From the NCBI RefSeq assembly GCF_017814435.1, contig NZ_JAGJCB010000010.1, positions 62,001 to 126,000 of the forward strand: a stretch of 64,000 nucleotides of DNA, written 5' to 3'. A program made the position numbers and the translations under genes. Below, one piece after another: positions 33,064-41,761 of the stretch (positions within the stretch are counted from its first letter, which is position 1; every line of letters begins with the position of its first letter). The notes below the pieces were generated by a model. That model ran no database searches, was not told where the DNA came from, and saw nothing but the letters and a program-made list of their open reading frames with translations. Source of the stretch: Mariniflexile gromovii. GTDB taxonomy: Bacteria; Bacteroidota; Bacteroidia; Flavobacteriales; Flavobacteriaceae.

Positions 33064-34404
33064 TTAATACGGGTCTTCCAAATTAAAACTAAAGGTTAAC
33101 TCTTTTCCGTTTCTATCTACTTTTAATCGTATTCGTTTACCAGAATCCTCATAAAACTCTTCAGTAATTTGTTGTAAAGAAAATTGATGCGATGGTTTAT
33201 TGTTTATACTAATTAAAACATCATTAATAAGCAAACCTGCTCTTTCAGCGGGCGAATTTTTTCTTAATTCCACAATTAGGTATGCTGGTTTCAAGGACAT
33301 TTTATAATGCATATCACTAACAACCTTTATGTTATTCATAGCAGCATCATTATTTGATATTCCTACTTTTTCTCTTAAAATCCTATCATCAACTTCCTTA
33401 ACAAACCTAAAACCATCATGCGCTAGTTCTATACCACTTTTATTATAACTAAAGGGTTCTTTAAAATAAGCATTCTTTTTAAGCGTTGCTATAGCGTTTT
33501 TATAATCGAACACCCAATTAAATCGTCTTAAAACATTACCAGCCAAACTACCATTGCGGTCTTTAACCATTCTTGCATATAAAACAGAGGTACTATCAGG
33601 ATAGGCAACATTGGCGTTTTCTAAAACCAAGCTTTTTAAATGAAGTGCATCTATTTTAGAACGTTTCCCATAAATACTGCCACTTAAACCATGACCTAAA
33701 AAGTCATTAAAAAATTTGTTGCTAGATTTAATTCCTAACGAATCGTTTACAAACAACCACAAGGCATCACTACCTCCAGAATCTATCAATAGTTTTACGG
33801 GTATTTGCTTGTTTTTAATTGTGATTTCAGTATCAATATAAGGTTTACTATTATGAAACTCCAGATTAAATGTTTCACACGAATTGCATTTTTTATAACG
33901 ATATGCCTCGGGCTCTGTTAATTTTAAATATTTTTTTGAATAGTTTATTTCAACAATTAAGTCTTTGAAAATATCGTTACCAATAATGCCATGAACAGGA
34001 AAGCCTAATTTTGGAGCTAAATTTAAATTGGCATCATAAATGGCATAAAGCTCTTGATTTAGTTTTATGGCATCGCCTATTTTAAGAATGTTGTTACTGG
34101 ATTTTAAAGCTTCAACCGACTCACCTTCACCCAAACCTCTTAAAAATATAGATTCGGTATTTTTGATTTTTAGGGTATCGGAAACATTTAAATAATTAAA
34201 TATAATAGGTTTACTTACACCTGTATCCAACAAAAAAGACAAAGTAACACCATTGATTTCAACAGGAACAATAATGAGGTTATTAATAAGCTGAAACTTG
34301 ATTTTGTCCGATTTGTGCTTGTTTTGAATGATAAAATTATCCTGAGAAAAACCGAGGTTACCTATCAAAAAAATAACTTTAACAAAAAACACGAATCTTT
34401 TCAT
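33064..34404 (-). CDS. Exported retropepsin-like aspartic protease with PDZ domain
   Basis: A protein of about 446 residues with a signal peptide (MKRFVFFVKVIFLIGNLGFSQ). It has two retropepsin-like halves: FLLDTGVSKPI (DTG) and VKLLIDSGGSDALW (DSG). A C-terminal PDZ domain follows (KPAYLIVELRKNSPAERAGLLINDVLISINN). Two D-T/S-G motifs in one chain allow an intramolecular pepsin-like active site; clan AA proteases with PDZ are common in Bacteroidota. It is expected in the periplasm or anchored outside. The in-frame TTG at 34413 is rejected for ATG 34404. Substrate unknown. The terminator is shared with the DUF1573 gene. Confidence 0.85.
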   Translation of the reverse strand: MKRFVFFVKVIFLIGNLGFSQDNFIIQNKHKSDKIKFQLINNLIIVPVEINGVTLSFLLDTGVSKPIIFNYLNVSDTLKIKNTESIFLRGLGEGESVEALKSSNNILKIGDAIKLNQELYAIYDANLNLAPKLGFPVHGIIGNDIFKDLIVEINYSKKYLKLTEPEAYRYKKCNSCETFNLEFHNSKPYIDTEITIKNKQIPVKLLIDSGGSDALWLFVNDSLGIKSSNKFFNDFLGHGLSGSIYGKRSKIDALHLKSLVLENANVAYPDSTSVLYARMVKDRNGSLAGNVLRRFNWVFDYKNAIATLKKNAYFKEPFSYNKSGIELAHDGFRFVKEVDDRILREKVGISNNDAAMNNIKVVSDMHYKMSLKPAYLIVELRKNSPAERAGLLINDVLISINNKPSHQFSLQQITEEFYEDSGKRIRLKVDRNGKELTFSFNLEDPY

Positions 34405-34532
34405 AGCAAACAACTATGCTTTAGGTGCATATAATTTATAAATCTTTATAATGCCATTCTTAATTTAGCATCTAATTTAAATAAACTTTAAGATAATTTT
34501 CTCAACTTTGCGCCTTATAATTTAATAAATAA

Positions 34533-35723
34533 ATGCCAACTATATCTAGCAAAGGGCTTTTAATGCCTGAATCTCCTATTCGAAAACTAGTTCCTTACGC
34601 AGAACAAGCTGTTAAGGATGGAAAATTTATATACTATCTAAATATTGGGCAACCCGATATTAAAACTCCAGAAGGGGCTTTAAAAGCTGTTAAGGAAAAT
34701 GATATTGAAATTCTTTCGTATTCTAAATCTGAAGGGTCTGAAACGTACAGAAAAAAACTTGCAAACTATTTTAAAACACATGACATCCATGTATCTTCTA
34801 AAGACATTGTGGTAACAACTGGCGCTAGTGAAGCATTACTTTTTGTTTTTGGTAGCATCATGGACCCTGACGATGAAGTAATCATTTCCGAACCATTTTA
34901 TGCAAATTACATTGCATTTTCTACGGCCTCTGGCGTAAAAGTGGTACCAATAGTATCTAAAATTGAAGATAATTTTGCCCTACCTTCCATTGAGGCATTT
35001 GAAAAACTGATTACCCCAAAAACAAAAGCTATTTTAATTTGCAACCCAGGAAACCCTACGGGAAACCTATATTCTAAAGAGGAAATCCAGAAATTAACAG
35101 CTATAGTTAAAAAGCATGATTTGTTTTTAATTGCAGATGAAGTTTACCGCGAATTTGTTTATGATGGCGAAACCCATTATTCCATCATGCAAGAAAAAGA
35201 AATTGAAGAGCACGCCATTATGATAGACTCCGTTTCCAAACGTTACAGCATGTGCGGTGCAAGAGTTGGCTGTTTGGTTTCAAAAAACAAAAGCGTTATA
35301 CAAACTGTTATAAAATTTGCGCAAGCGCGTTTAAGTCCGCCAACCTATGCACAAATTGCAAGCGAAGCAGCACTAGATACCCCAAGAAGTTATTTTGATG
35401 ATGTGATTGCCGAATATATTGAACGAAGAGATACTTTAATAAGCGAACTTCAAAAAATTGATGGTATTAAGGTAAGCAACCCCAAAGGTGCTTTTTATTG
35501 CGTTGTAGAATTACCAATAAAGAACTCAGACCATTTTGCACAATGGCTTTTAGAGGAATTTGATATAAATGGCGAAACCGTTATGGTTGCCCCTGCTGGC
35601 GGGTTTTACTCCACACCAGGGCTTGGTTTAAACCAGGTACGCATTGCTTATGTGCTTAAAAAAGAAAACTTAATTAAGGCTGTACATATTTTAAAAGAAG
35701 CCTTAAAAGTTTATAAAGACTAA
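34533..35723 (+). CDS. Class I/II aminotransferase (PLP-dependent)
   Basis: A 396-residue fold-type I aminotransferase. The N-terminus SPIRKLVPYAEQA and NIGQPDIKTPEG are typical of aspartate aminotransferase-like class I enzymes. VVTTGASEALLFVFGS, ICNPGNPTGNLYS and IADEVYREFVYDG bind PLP. The Schiff-base lysine is K236 in DSVSKRYSMCGARVG, and the C-terminal arginine region is QVRIAYVLKKENL. The substrate (aspartate, alanine or aromatic amino acids) cannot be fixed by eye. Monocistronic, followed by a heptamer repeat array. Confidence 0.88.
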   Translation: MPTISSKGLLMPESPIRKLVPYAEQAVKDGKFIYYLNIGQPDIKTPEGALKAVKENDIEILSYSKSEGSETYRKKLANYFKTHDIHVSSKDIVVTTGASEALLFVFGSIMDPDDEVIISEPFYANYIAFSTASGVKVVPIVSKIEDNFALPSIEAFEKLITPKTKAILICNPGNPTGNLYSKEEIQKLTAIVKKHDLFLIADEVYREFVYDGETHYSIMQEKEIEEHAIMIDSVSKRYSMCGARVGCLVSKNKSVIQTVIKFAQARLSPPTYAQIASEAALDTPRSYFDDVIAEYIERRDTLISELQKIDGIKVSNPKGAFYCVVELPIKNSDHFAQWLLEEFDINGETVMVAPAGGFYSTPGLGLNQVRIAYVLKKENLIKAVHILKEALKVYKD

Positions 35724-35783
35724 ACAATTAACAATTAACAATTAACAATTAACAATTAACAATTAACAATTAACAATTAACAA
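35723..35783. repeat. Heptamer tandem repeat AACAATT x8.7
   Basis: Over eight perfect copies of AACAATT beginning at the stop codon of the aminotransferase gene and ending 73 nt before murB. Confidence 0.95.
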
Positions 35784-35855
35784 AGTTAAAAAACCGATAC
35801 TACCCAATTCCTATTTCGTAGTGTTTATTTCATTTAGCTTTGAAACTTTGCTACT

Positions 35856-36869
35856 TTGAAACTTAAAAAAAACATATCTTTAAAACCTTTTAATACTTTT
35901 GGTATTGATGCGCTAGCAACAAATTTTGTTTGCGTTTCTTCTATTGAAGAATTAAAAGAGGTTTTAACATTAAAAAACTACCCTAACAAACTTATTTTAG
36001 GTGGTGGCAGTAATATGCTGCTTACCAAAGATTATGATGGCCTTGTAATTCATGTGAACTTAAAAGGTATTGAAATAGTTTCAGAAGATGATGATTTTGT
36101 TTACGTAAAAGCTTTTGCAGGTGAAGTTTGGCATGACTTTGTAATGTGGTGCATCCATAACAATTTTGGAGGTATTGAAAATTTATCATTAATTCCTGGC
36201 AATGTTGGTACAGCACCTATTCAAAATATTGGGGCTTACGGGGTAGAGCTTAAAGATGTTTTCGAATCGTGTGAAGCCATGTCACTAGAAACAACTTCTA
36301 TAAAAACTTTCAACAAACAAGAATGCCGTTTTGATTATAGAAACTCCATTTTTAAACAAGAAGCTAAAGGACAATTTACAATTACAAGCGTTACCTTCAA
36401 ACTAACTAAGCGCAACCATCAACTGCATATTAATTACGGCACTATTTCTTCTCAATTGGAAGCCATGCAAATTGAAAACCCAACCATTCAGGATATTTCA
36501 AAAGCTGTTATTTATATTCGCGAAAGCAAATTACCAAACCCAAAAATTATTGGAAACAGCGGCAGTTTCTTTAAAAATCCGTTGGTTTCAAAAGCACATT
36601 ACAATAAATTACTTCAAAATTTCGAAGATATGCCAAGTTATCCTGTATCGGATACCGAAGTAAAAATCCCTGCGGGTTGGCTCATTGAAAAAGCTGGTTT
36701 TAAAGGCAAACGTTTTGGCGATTATGGCGTTCATAAAAATCAAGCGTTGGTACTAGTCAATTATGGCAACGCGAAGGGTGCAGATATCTTAAAACTTTCA
36801 GAATTAATACAAAGCACTATTGCACGCTTATTCGAAATTTCAATAGAAGCCGAAGTAAACATCTTATAA
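35856..36869 (+). CDS. murB: UDP-N-acetylenolpyruvoylglucosamine reductase
   Basis: NADPH-dependent FAD enzyme forming UDP-MurNAc in peptidoglycan synthesis. The 337-residue protein is of type I length. Motifs: ISLKPFNTFGIDA at the start, FAD-binding LILGGGSNMLL, NLSLIPGNVGTAPIQNIGAYGVE, NSGSFFKNP with the catalytic serine, and AGWLIEKAGFKGKRFG. It begins with TTG at 35856; no ATG exists before the conserved NTFGI block, so the TTG start is well supported. It is followed by an ECF sigma gene 67 nt later with its own promoter box. Confidence 0.93.
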   Translation: MKLKKNISLKPFNTFGIDALATNFVCVSSIEELKEVLTLKNYPNKLILGGGSNMLLTKDYDGLVIHVNLKGIEIVSEDDDFVYVKAFAGEVWHDFVMWCIHNNFGGIENLSLIPGNVGTAPIQNIGAYGVELKDVFESCEAMSLETTSIKTFNKQECRFDYRNSIFKQEAKGQFTITSVTFKLTKRNHQLHINYGTISSQLEAMQIENPTIQDISKAVIYIRESKLPNPKIIGNSGSFFKNPLVSKAHYNKLLQNFEDMPSYPVSDTEVKIPAGWLIEKAGFKGKRFGDYGVHKNQALVLVNYGNAKGADILKLSELIQSTIARLFEISIEAEVNIL

Positions 36870-36884
36870 TACCAAAGAAATTTA

Positions 36885-36892
36885 TAACTTTG
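36885..36892 (+). promoter_or_regulatory. Candidate -7 box TAACTTTG for the ECF/RskA operon
   Basis: TAACTTTG, 44 nt before the sigma factor start, matches TAnnTTTG. Confidence 0.4.
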
Positions 36893-36935
36893 AAGTTATT
36901 AAACAGTTAGTTAACCAACTTTAAACTTATCCATC

Positions 36936-37466
36936 TTGATTTCATCTCTAGAAAAAGAAATAGTTACCCTATTGGAACTTGGCGATAAAAAGGCCATTAC
37001 CTTACTGTATGATAACTATTCAGATGCCCTTTATGGTGTTATAAAAAAAATTATAGCAGATGAGGATATGGCACAAGATGTACTTCAAGAAAGCTTTATA
37101 AAAATATGGCGCTATGCAAAAAAATACGATTCTACTAAAGCAAAACTATTTACTTGGCTTTATAGAATTGCCTATAATACCGCTATAGACAAAGTTAGAT
37201 CGCAAAAAAATAAAGATGGTAAGGAAATCCAGATGGATAAATCTACCGTATATAAAATATCAGCGGAAGAATTGAATCAGGATGTTATGGACATGCAAAA
37301 ACACCTGACCAGTTTGGACGAAAAATATCAAATAGTAATAAATGCACTCTTTTTTGAGGGCATGACCCAACAAGAAGCCAGCGAAGAACTCGATATCCCG
37401 CTAGGCACTATAAAATCGAGATTAAAGATTGGATTACGTGAATTGAAAAAAATTTATAATCCCTAA
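36936..37466 (+). CDS. ECF RNA polymerase sigma factor
   Basis: A 176-residue ECF sigma factor. Region 2 includes LYDNYSDALYGVIKKIIADEDMAQDVLQESFIKIWRY and TWLYRIAYNTAIDKVRS; region 4 is LDEKYQIVINALFFEGMTQQEASEELDIPLGTIKSRLKIGL. The start is TTG at 36936, as no ATG precedes region 2. The next gene, 12 nt later, encodes an RskA-type anti-sigma factor, so this is a SigK/RskA-like pair that is likely membrane-stress or redox responsive. Target genes are unknown. Confidence 0.9.
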   Translation: MISSLEKEIVTLLELGDKKAITLLYDNYSDALYGVIKKIIADEDMAQDVLQESFIKIWRYAKKYDSTKAKLFTWLYRIAYNTAIDKVRSQKNKDGKEIQMDKSTVYKISAEELNQDVMDMQKHLTSLDEKYQIVINALFFEGMTQQEASEELDIPLGTIKSRLKIGLRELKKIYNP

Positions 37467-37478
37467 TTTTAAAACGTC

Positions 37479-38267
37479 ATGAATGCGAAAATAACTACTT
37501 TTTTAAATTCTGGCCTACTAGAAAAATATCTATTAGGTGAAACTACTTCTGCCGAAACAGAAATAGTTGAGTCTCATATTTCAAAATATCCAGCAGTACA
37601 GAATTATTATAACACATTACAGCACAACTTAGAAATAGTTGCTAAAAGTAATGCTGTTGAAGCCCCTAAAGGCATCTTAAATAACATTTTAGATGAACTT
37701 GATGAAGCACCCGTTGTAGAATTAAATGCCACTAAAAAATACAAATATTGGCATAAGTTTAGTGTTGCAGCTAGTATTATTGCCTTTATGTTTGCCGGTA
37801 CTTCTTATTTATTTTATCATCAAAACCAAAGGTTAAATGATGAAAATCAGGTGGTGGTTGATGAAATATTTGATTTGCGAAATGATATTAAAGCAAACAA
37901 TAAAAAGCTAGATGAAGTTATGAACCAGTTTATGGAACTTAACGACCCTGACACTTATAAATACATCATGCAGGGCAATAGTCGTGCTAAAACTTTAAAA
38001 ACAGTAGCTTATATAAACCCTAAAGAAAAAACATCAATGATTGATGTCGTGTCTTTACCAGAACTACCTGAAGAACAATGTTACCAAATTTGGGCAGAAT
38101 TACAAGGAAAAATGGTAAGCCTAGGAATTTTAGATCAAGCTGACAGACAACTTAGAGCCATTCCTTATACAGAAAACGCATTGGCACTAAATATTACCAT
38201 TGAACCAAAAGGCGGTAATACCAGAGCATCTTTAAATAATATGGTAGCCGAAATTGATTTACAATAA
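37479..38267 (+). CDS. RskA-type anti-sigma factor
   Basis: A 262-residue single-pass regulator: cytoplasmic anti-sigma helix region (about 1-85, KYLLGETTSAETEIVESHISKYP), transmembrane segment near FSVAASIIAFMFAGTSYLF, a coiled coil (RLNDENQVVVDEIFDLRNDI), and a periplasmic RskA domain (MIDVVSLPELPEEQCYQIWAELQGKMVSLGIL to NMVAEIDLQ). It should sequester the preceding ECF factor. The RskA domain is usually released by regulated proteolysis; no site-1 or site-2 protease is in this window. Terminated at 38295. Confidence 0.9.
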   Translation: MNAKITTFLNSGLLEKYLLGETTSAETEIVESHISKYPAVQNYYNTLQHNLEIVAKSNAVEAPKGILNNILDELDEAPVVELNATKKYKYWHKFSVAASIIAFMFAGTSYLFYHQNQRLNDENQVVVDEIFDLRNDIKANNKKLDEVMNQFMELNDPDTYKYIMQGNSRAKTLKTVAYINPKEKTSMIDVVSLPELPEEQCYQIWAELQGKMVSLGILDQADRQLRAIPYTENALALNITIEPKGGNTRASLNNMVAEIDLQ

Positions 38268-38294
38268 GATTAATAGTTAAAATCCCTCAAAACG

Positions 38295-38330
38295 AAAAGC
38301 CTCATTTGCAAACTCAAATGAGGCTTTTTT
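38295..38330 (+). terminator. Terminator of the ECF/RskA operon
   Basis: AAAAGCCTCATTTG / CAAATGAGGCTTTT with a 6-nt loop and T-run. Its A-tract also allows minus-strand use. Confidence 0.88.
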
Positions 38331-38584
38331 ATTGCTATAAATTAATTCTAAATATAAATAAATTACACGTATCCTTTGTTAAATATGTTTTGTGAATTAA
38401 ACCTGCAATTAGAGCTACCCAAAACAACCAAAGTTGTGTTATAAACAATATTTTATGAATTAATATTTTAAAGAGTATTTATTAAAAAGCAGAAAAACAT
38501 TTATAGCTTAAACACTATAAATGTTAAATAGTCACAAACTAGTTTTCATTAAATAAACTTTTAGATATTAATACTTAAATACTT
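38331..38584. other. Intergenic region without gene
   Basis: About 250 nt of AT-rich DNA between the RskA operon terminator and the next promoter box. Apart from the 11-bp inverted repeat at 38496-38525, I see no ORF with coding character and no tRNA-like fold. Confidence 0.5.
38496..38525. promoter_or_regulatory. Perfect 11-bp inverted repeat upstream of the small-protein/GT2 operon
   Basis: AACATTTATAG (38496-38506) and CTATAAATGTT (38515-38525) with an 8-nt spacer, no T-run, about 60 nt upstream of a candidate -7 box. It looks like a regulator-binding dyad rather than a terminator. Confidence 0.4.
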
Positions 38585-38592
38585 TATCTTTG
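38585..38592 (+). promoter_or_regulatory. Candidate -7 box TATCTTTG for the 38612-41713 operon
   Basis: TATCTTTG, 20 nt before the ATG at 38612, matches TAnnTTTG. Confidence 0.45.
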
Positions 38593-38611
38593 CCAAAAAT
38601 TAAGATAACCG

Positions 38612-38815
38612 ATGAAACTTCTTTTAATAACAATCGCTTTATTAGGATTAGGAATTGCAGGAATTGCAATAAAAATTTGGGCCAAAAAAGACGGGAAATT
38701 TTCTGGAACTTGCGCTAGCCAAAACCCAATGTTAAACAAAACTGGTGAAAATTGTGGTTTCTGCGGAAAATCTCCCGACCAATTTGAAAATTGTAACGAA
38801 CCTCAACACTCTTAG
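38612..38815 (+). CDS. Small cysteine-rich membrane or secreted protein
   Basis: A 67-residue protein with an N-terminal hydrophobic helix (LLLITIALLGLGIAGIAIKIW, about 3-23) and a short exterior tail containing four cysteines: GTCASQNPMLNKTGENCGFCGKSPDQFENC. The CGFCG pair plus two outer cysteines could bind a metal or form disulfides. I have seen similar short proteins annotated as 'membrane or secreted protein' in Flavobacteriaceae; no function is known. It opens an operon with a GT2 enzyme 6 nt downstream, then an ECF sigma and an Nramp-like transporter. Confidence 0.72.
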   Translation: MKLLLITIALLGLGIAGIAIKIWAKKDGKFSGTCASQNPMLNKTGENCGFCGKSPDQFENCNEPQHS

Positions 38816-38820
38816 CCTTT

Positions 38821-39933
38821 ATGAGTTTACTTGATTTTGTGTTCTACGGTTTTATTGCCGTGGTAGTTATTCAAGTTATCTATTTTATTGGTTTCTTTTG
38901 GAAATTTACATTTTTAAAACCGGAAAGAACTGTACCTAAAAGCATGGATATTTCAGTTATTATCTGTGCAAAAAATGAAGCTGAAAATCTTAAAAAATTC
39001 TTACCCTCTGTTTTATCTCAAAAGTATCCTAATTTTGAAGTTGTTTTAATTAACGATGCTTCTACCGATGATACTCTTGAAGTAATTGAAACATTTGCTG
39101 CAGAACATAGCAACATAAAAATTGTAGATGTTAAAAATATTGAAGCCTTTTGGGGCAATAAAAAATACCCTTTAACATTAGGTATCAAAGCTTCAAAATA
39201 CGATTACCTTTTATTTACGGACGCTGATTGCAAACCCCTTTCAAAATACTGGATACAAGAAATGAGCAATTGCTTTGTTAATGAAAAAAGCATTGTATTA
39301 GGTTATAGTGGCTATTCAAAAATTAAAAACTCATTTTTAAACAAACTAATCCGCTATGAAACTGTAGTGACTGCCGTTCAATATTTATCGTTTGCAAAAA
39401 CAGGAATACCTTACATGGGAGTAGGCAGAAATTTAGCATATACCAAAGAGGCCTTTTTTAAAGCCAACGGATTTATCAATCACATAAAAGTGCGTTCTGG
39501 TGATGATGATTTGTTTGTAAACCAAGTAGCAACAAAAAGCAATACAGCCATCTGCATCACTGAAGACAGCTTTACACAGTCTACACCAAAAACGACGTTC
39601 AACGATTGGATTAAGCAAAAAAGACGTCATATATCAACAGCAAAACATTACAAGCTAAGTCATAAAATTTTATTGGCATTACTTTATTCAACACAATTAC
39701 TATATTGGGTATTTGCCACCATCCTTCTTGTAACAACTTTTAAATGGCAAATTGTTGTGGCGTTATTTCTACTAAGAATCATACTTTACTACACCATTTT
39801 TGGAGCTTCATCAAAAAAATTGGATGAAAAGGACCTTGTTTTAACACTTCCTTTATTAGAAGTATTTTTAATTATTATCCAATTAACTATCTTTATAAAT
39901 AATCTTATCTCAAAACCCAATCATTGGAAGTAA
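38821..39933 (+). CDS. Membrane-anchored family 2 glycosyltransferase
   Basis: A 370-residue GT2 enzyme. An N-terminal transmembrane helix (FVFYGFIAVVVIQVIYFIGFFW) is followed by the GT-A domain: ISVIICAKNEAENLKKFLPSVLSQ and VVLINDASTDDTLEVIETFA (nucleotide-sugar site), FTDADCKPL (DxD-type motif), SGDDDLFVN (ED-like acid) and KQKRRHISTA (QxxRW-like). Two further hydrophobic helices close the C-terminus. Processive-type GT2 architecture, as in hyaluronan or poly-N-acetylglucosamine synthases, but the product is unknown. The stop overlaps the next sigma gene by 10 nt. Confidence 0.87.
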   Translation: MSLLDFVFYGFIAVVVIQVIYFIGFFWKFTFLKPERTVPKSMDISVIICAKNEAENLKKFLPSVLSQKYPNFEVVLINDASTDDTLEVIETFAAEHSNIKIVDVKNIEAFWGNKKYPLTLGIKASKYDYLLFTDADCKPLSKYWIQEMSNCFVNEKSIVLGYSGYSKIKNSFLNKLIRYETVVTAVQYLSFAKTGIPYMGVGRNLAYTKEAFFKANGFINHIKVRSGDDDLFVNQVATKSNTAICITEDSFTQSTPKTTFNDWIKQKRRHISTAKHYKLSHKILLALLYSTQLLYWVFATILLVTTFKWQIVVALFLLRIILYYTIFGASSKKLDEKDLVLTLPLLEVFLIIIQLTIFINNLISKPNHWK

Positions 39934-40469
39934 TTGAAGCCATTAAGCGTGCCAAGGAAAACGACCAAAAAGCGTTTAATTTTCTATTAGACACCTATTG
40001 GGATGATGTGTATGGATTTCAGTTAAAACGTATTGAAAATGAAAATGATGCTGAAGATATAACCATTCAAACATTTTCAAGAGCTTTTGACCGCATTGAA
40101 ACTTTTGATGAAAATTACAAGTTCAAAACGTGGTTGATTACCATTTCGAAAAACATCCATATTGATTTACTTCGGAAGTCAAAAAACTCTATTTCCCAAG
40201 TTATTTCAAATGATGATAAATCGGTGTATCAAATTTTAGACGAGTCGCCTTCACCTGAAGATGAATTAATTACCGAACAACATTTAGCAAAATTGCTTCG
40301 CGATATAAAAAAGCTAAAACCACATTATCAAGAAATAATCAATTTGCGTTATTTTCAGGAATTGAGCTATAAAGAAATCTCTATAGAGCTTAAAGAACCT
40401 ATTAATAATGTAAAAGTGAAGTTGTTAAGGGCAAAAAAATTACTAGCAGAAATTATTCAAGAAAAATAA
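39924..40469 (+). CDS. ECF RNA polymerase sigma factor without adjacent anti-sigma
   Basis: A 181-residue ECF sigma factor: region 2 is FLLDTYWDDVYGFQLKRIENENDAEDITIQTFSRAF and TWLITISKNIHIDLLRKSKN; region 4 is LKPHYQEIINLRYFQELSYKEISIELKEPINNVKVKLLRAKKLL. It starts with TTG at 39924, overlapping the glycosyltransferase stop by 10 nt, and its stop shares one base with the next ATG, so all three are translationally coupled. No anti-sigma gene is near, so control may be transcriptional or by an unlinked partner. Confidence 0.87.
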   Translation: MEVIEAIKRAKENDQKAFNFLLDTYWDDVYGFQLKRIENENDAEDITIQTFSRAFDRIETFDENYKFKTWLITISKNIHIDLLRKSKNSISQVISNDDKSVYQILDESPSPEDELITEQHLAKLLRDIKKLKPHYQEIINLRYFQELSYKEISIELKEPINNVKVKLLRAKKLLAEIIQEK

Positions 40470-41713
40470 TGTTTGTTAAACTTAAAAACCTAGGTCCGGG
40501 ATTATTGTTTGCTGGTGCAGCAATTGGCGTTTCACATTTAGTACAATCAACACGAGCTGGTGCCGATTTTGGTTTGGGCTTACTTTGGGCATTACTTTTA
40601 GTAAACTTATGTAAATATCCTTTTTTTCAGTTTGGACCACGTTATGCAACCGCCACTGGCGAAAGCTTACTAGACGGTTACAACAAATTAAGCAAAGGCG
40701 TTTTGGCTACCTATTATATTTTAAATTTAGCCACCATGTTTACCATTCAAACCGCAGTTACCATAGTAACAGCTGGTTTAGCTTCTACTCTTTTTGGCGA
40801 TTTTGGCACTTATAACATTGGAAATAAAATTATATCAAGCACCGAAATTTACACTGTTATTATATTAATTGTATGTATATTATTATTGCTTTTAGGAAAA
40901 TACAAGCTTTTAGATAGGTTGATGAAAATAATTGTTATTACATTAACCATAAGCACCATAATTGCTGTAAGTGTTGCACTATACAATAGCTCTGAACCAC
41001 TTTCATTTAAACAAATTATACCAAGCAATAGCTTAGAAATTGGCTTTTTAATAGCTTTTATGGGTTGGATGCCTGCACCTTTAGATGTTTCTGTTTGGCA
41101 ATCGCTTTGGGCTATTGAAAAAAATGAAAACACTAATCAGTATACGCCACAATCGGCATTATTCGATTTTAATATTGGGTATTTAAGCACCATTGTTATT
41201 GGTATTGGGTTTCTTCTTTTAGGTGTTTTAGTTATGCATCATAGTGGTGAAACATTTAGTAATTCGGCAAGTGTATTTTCGCAACAATTAATAAACATGT
41301 ATACCAAAAACTTAGGGAATTGGGCATATCTAATTATTGGTATTGCAGCTTTTACAACTATGTTCAGTACTACTTTAACAACATTAGATGCATCGCCAAG
41401 AGTGATGGCAAAAACTACCACCTTACTTTTTAAAAATGTCTCAAAATTGAATTACACCTTTTGGATTGTTTTATTAACCTTAGGAACGGTTTTTATTTTC
41501 TTGTTTTTCGCATCAGAAATGGGCTTACTTATAAAGGTTGCTACCATTTTATCGTTCATCACAGCTCCTTTTTATGCCATTATAAATTATATTTTAATTT
41601 CCAGCAAACACACACCAAAAGAATGGCAACCTTCAAAAAAACTACACATTTTTAGCTGGTTAGGCATCTTGTTTTTAATAGGATTCAGCATCTGGTATCT
41701 AACCACTTTATAA
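40469..41713 (+). CDS. Divergent Nramp-family transporter
   Basis: A 414-residue inner-membrane protein with about 11 hydrophobic helices of the Nramp (LeuT-fold) family. The canonical metal-binding DPGN of TM1 is absent: the segment reads AGAAIGVSHLVQSTRAG (15-31). The TM6 MPH motif is replaced by MGWMPAPLDVSVW. Canonical Mn/Fe transport is therefore doubtful; relatives lacking these motifs have been reported to move other ions such as Mg, but the substrate here is open. The ATG overlaps the sigma factor stop by one nucleotide. Confidence 0.8.
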   Translation: MFVKLKNLGPGLLFAGAAIGVSHLVQSTRAGADFGLGLLWALLLVNLCKYPFFQFGPRYATATGESLLDGYNKLSKGVLATYYILNLATMFTIQTAVTIVTAGLASTLFGDFGTYNIGNKIISSTEIYTVIILIVCILLLLLGKYKLLDRLMKIIVITLTISTIIAVSVALYNSSEPLSFKQIIPSNSLEIGFLIAFMGWMPAPLDVSVWQSLWAIEKNENTNQYTPQSALFDFNIGYLSTIVIGIGFLLLGVLVMHHSGETFSNSASVFSQQLINMYTKNLGNWAYLIIGIAAFTTMFSTTLTTLDASPRVMAKTTTLLFKNVSKLNYTFWIVLLTLGTVFIFLFFASEMGLLIKVATILSFITAPFYAIINYILISSKHTPKEWQPSKKLHIFSWLGILFLIGFSIWYLTTL

Positions 41714-41736
41714 CTTCATTTTAAAAGAATACTTCG

Positions 41737-41744
41737 TATCTTTG
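41737..41744 (+). promoter_or_regulatory. Candidate -7 box TATCTTTG for lipA
   Basis: TATCTTTG, 18 nt before the lipA ATG, matches TAnnTTTG. Confidence 0.45.
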
Positions 41745-41761
41745 TACTTTATTTTAAAGAC

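Noticed and set aside
38821-39933. GT2 enzyme as cellulose or hyaluronan synthase
   Set aside because: It lacks a PilZ domain and clear processivity signature, and no partner gene is present.
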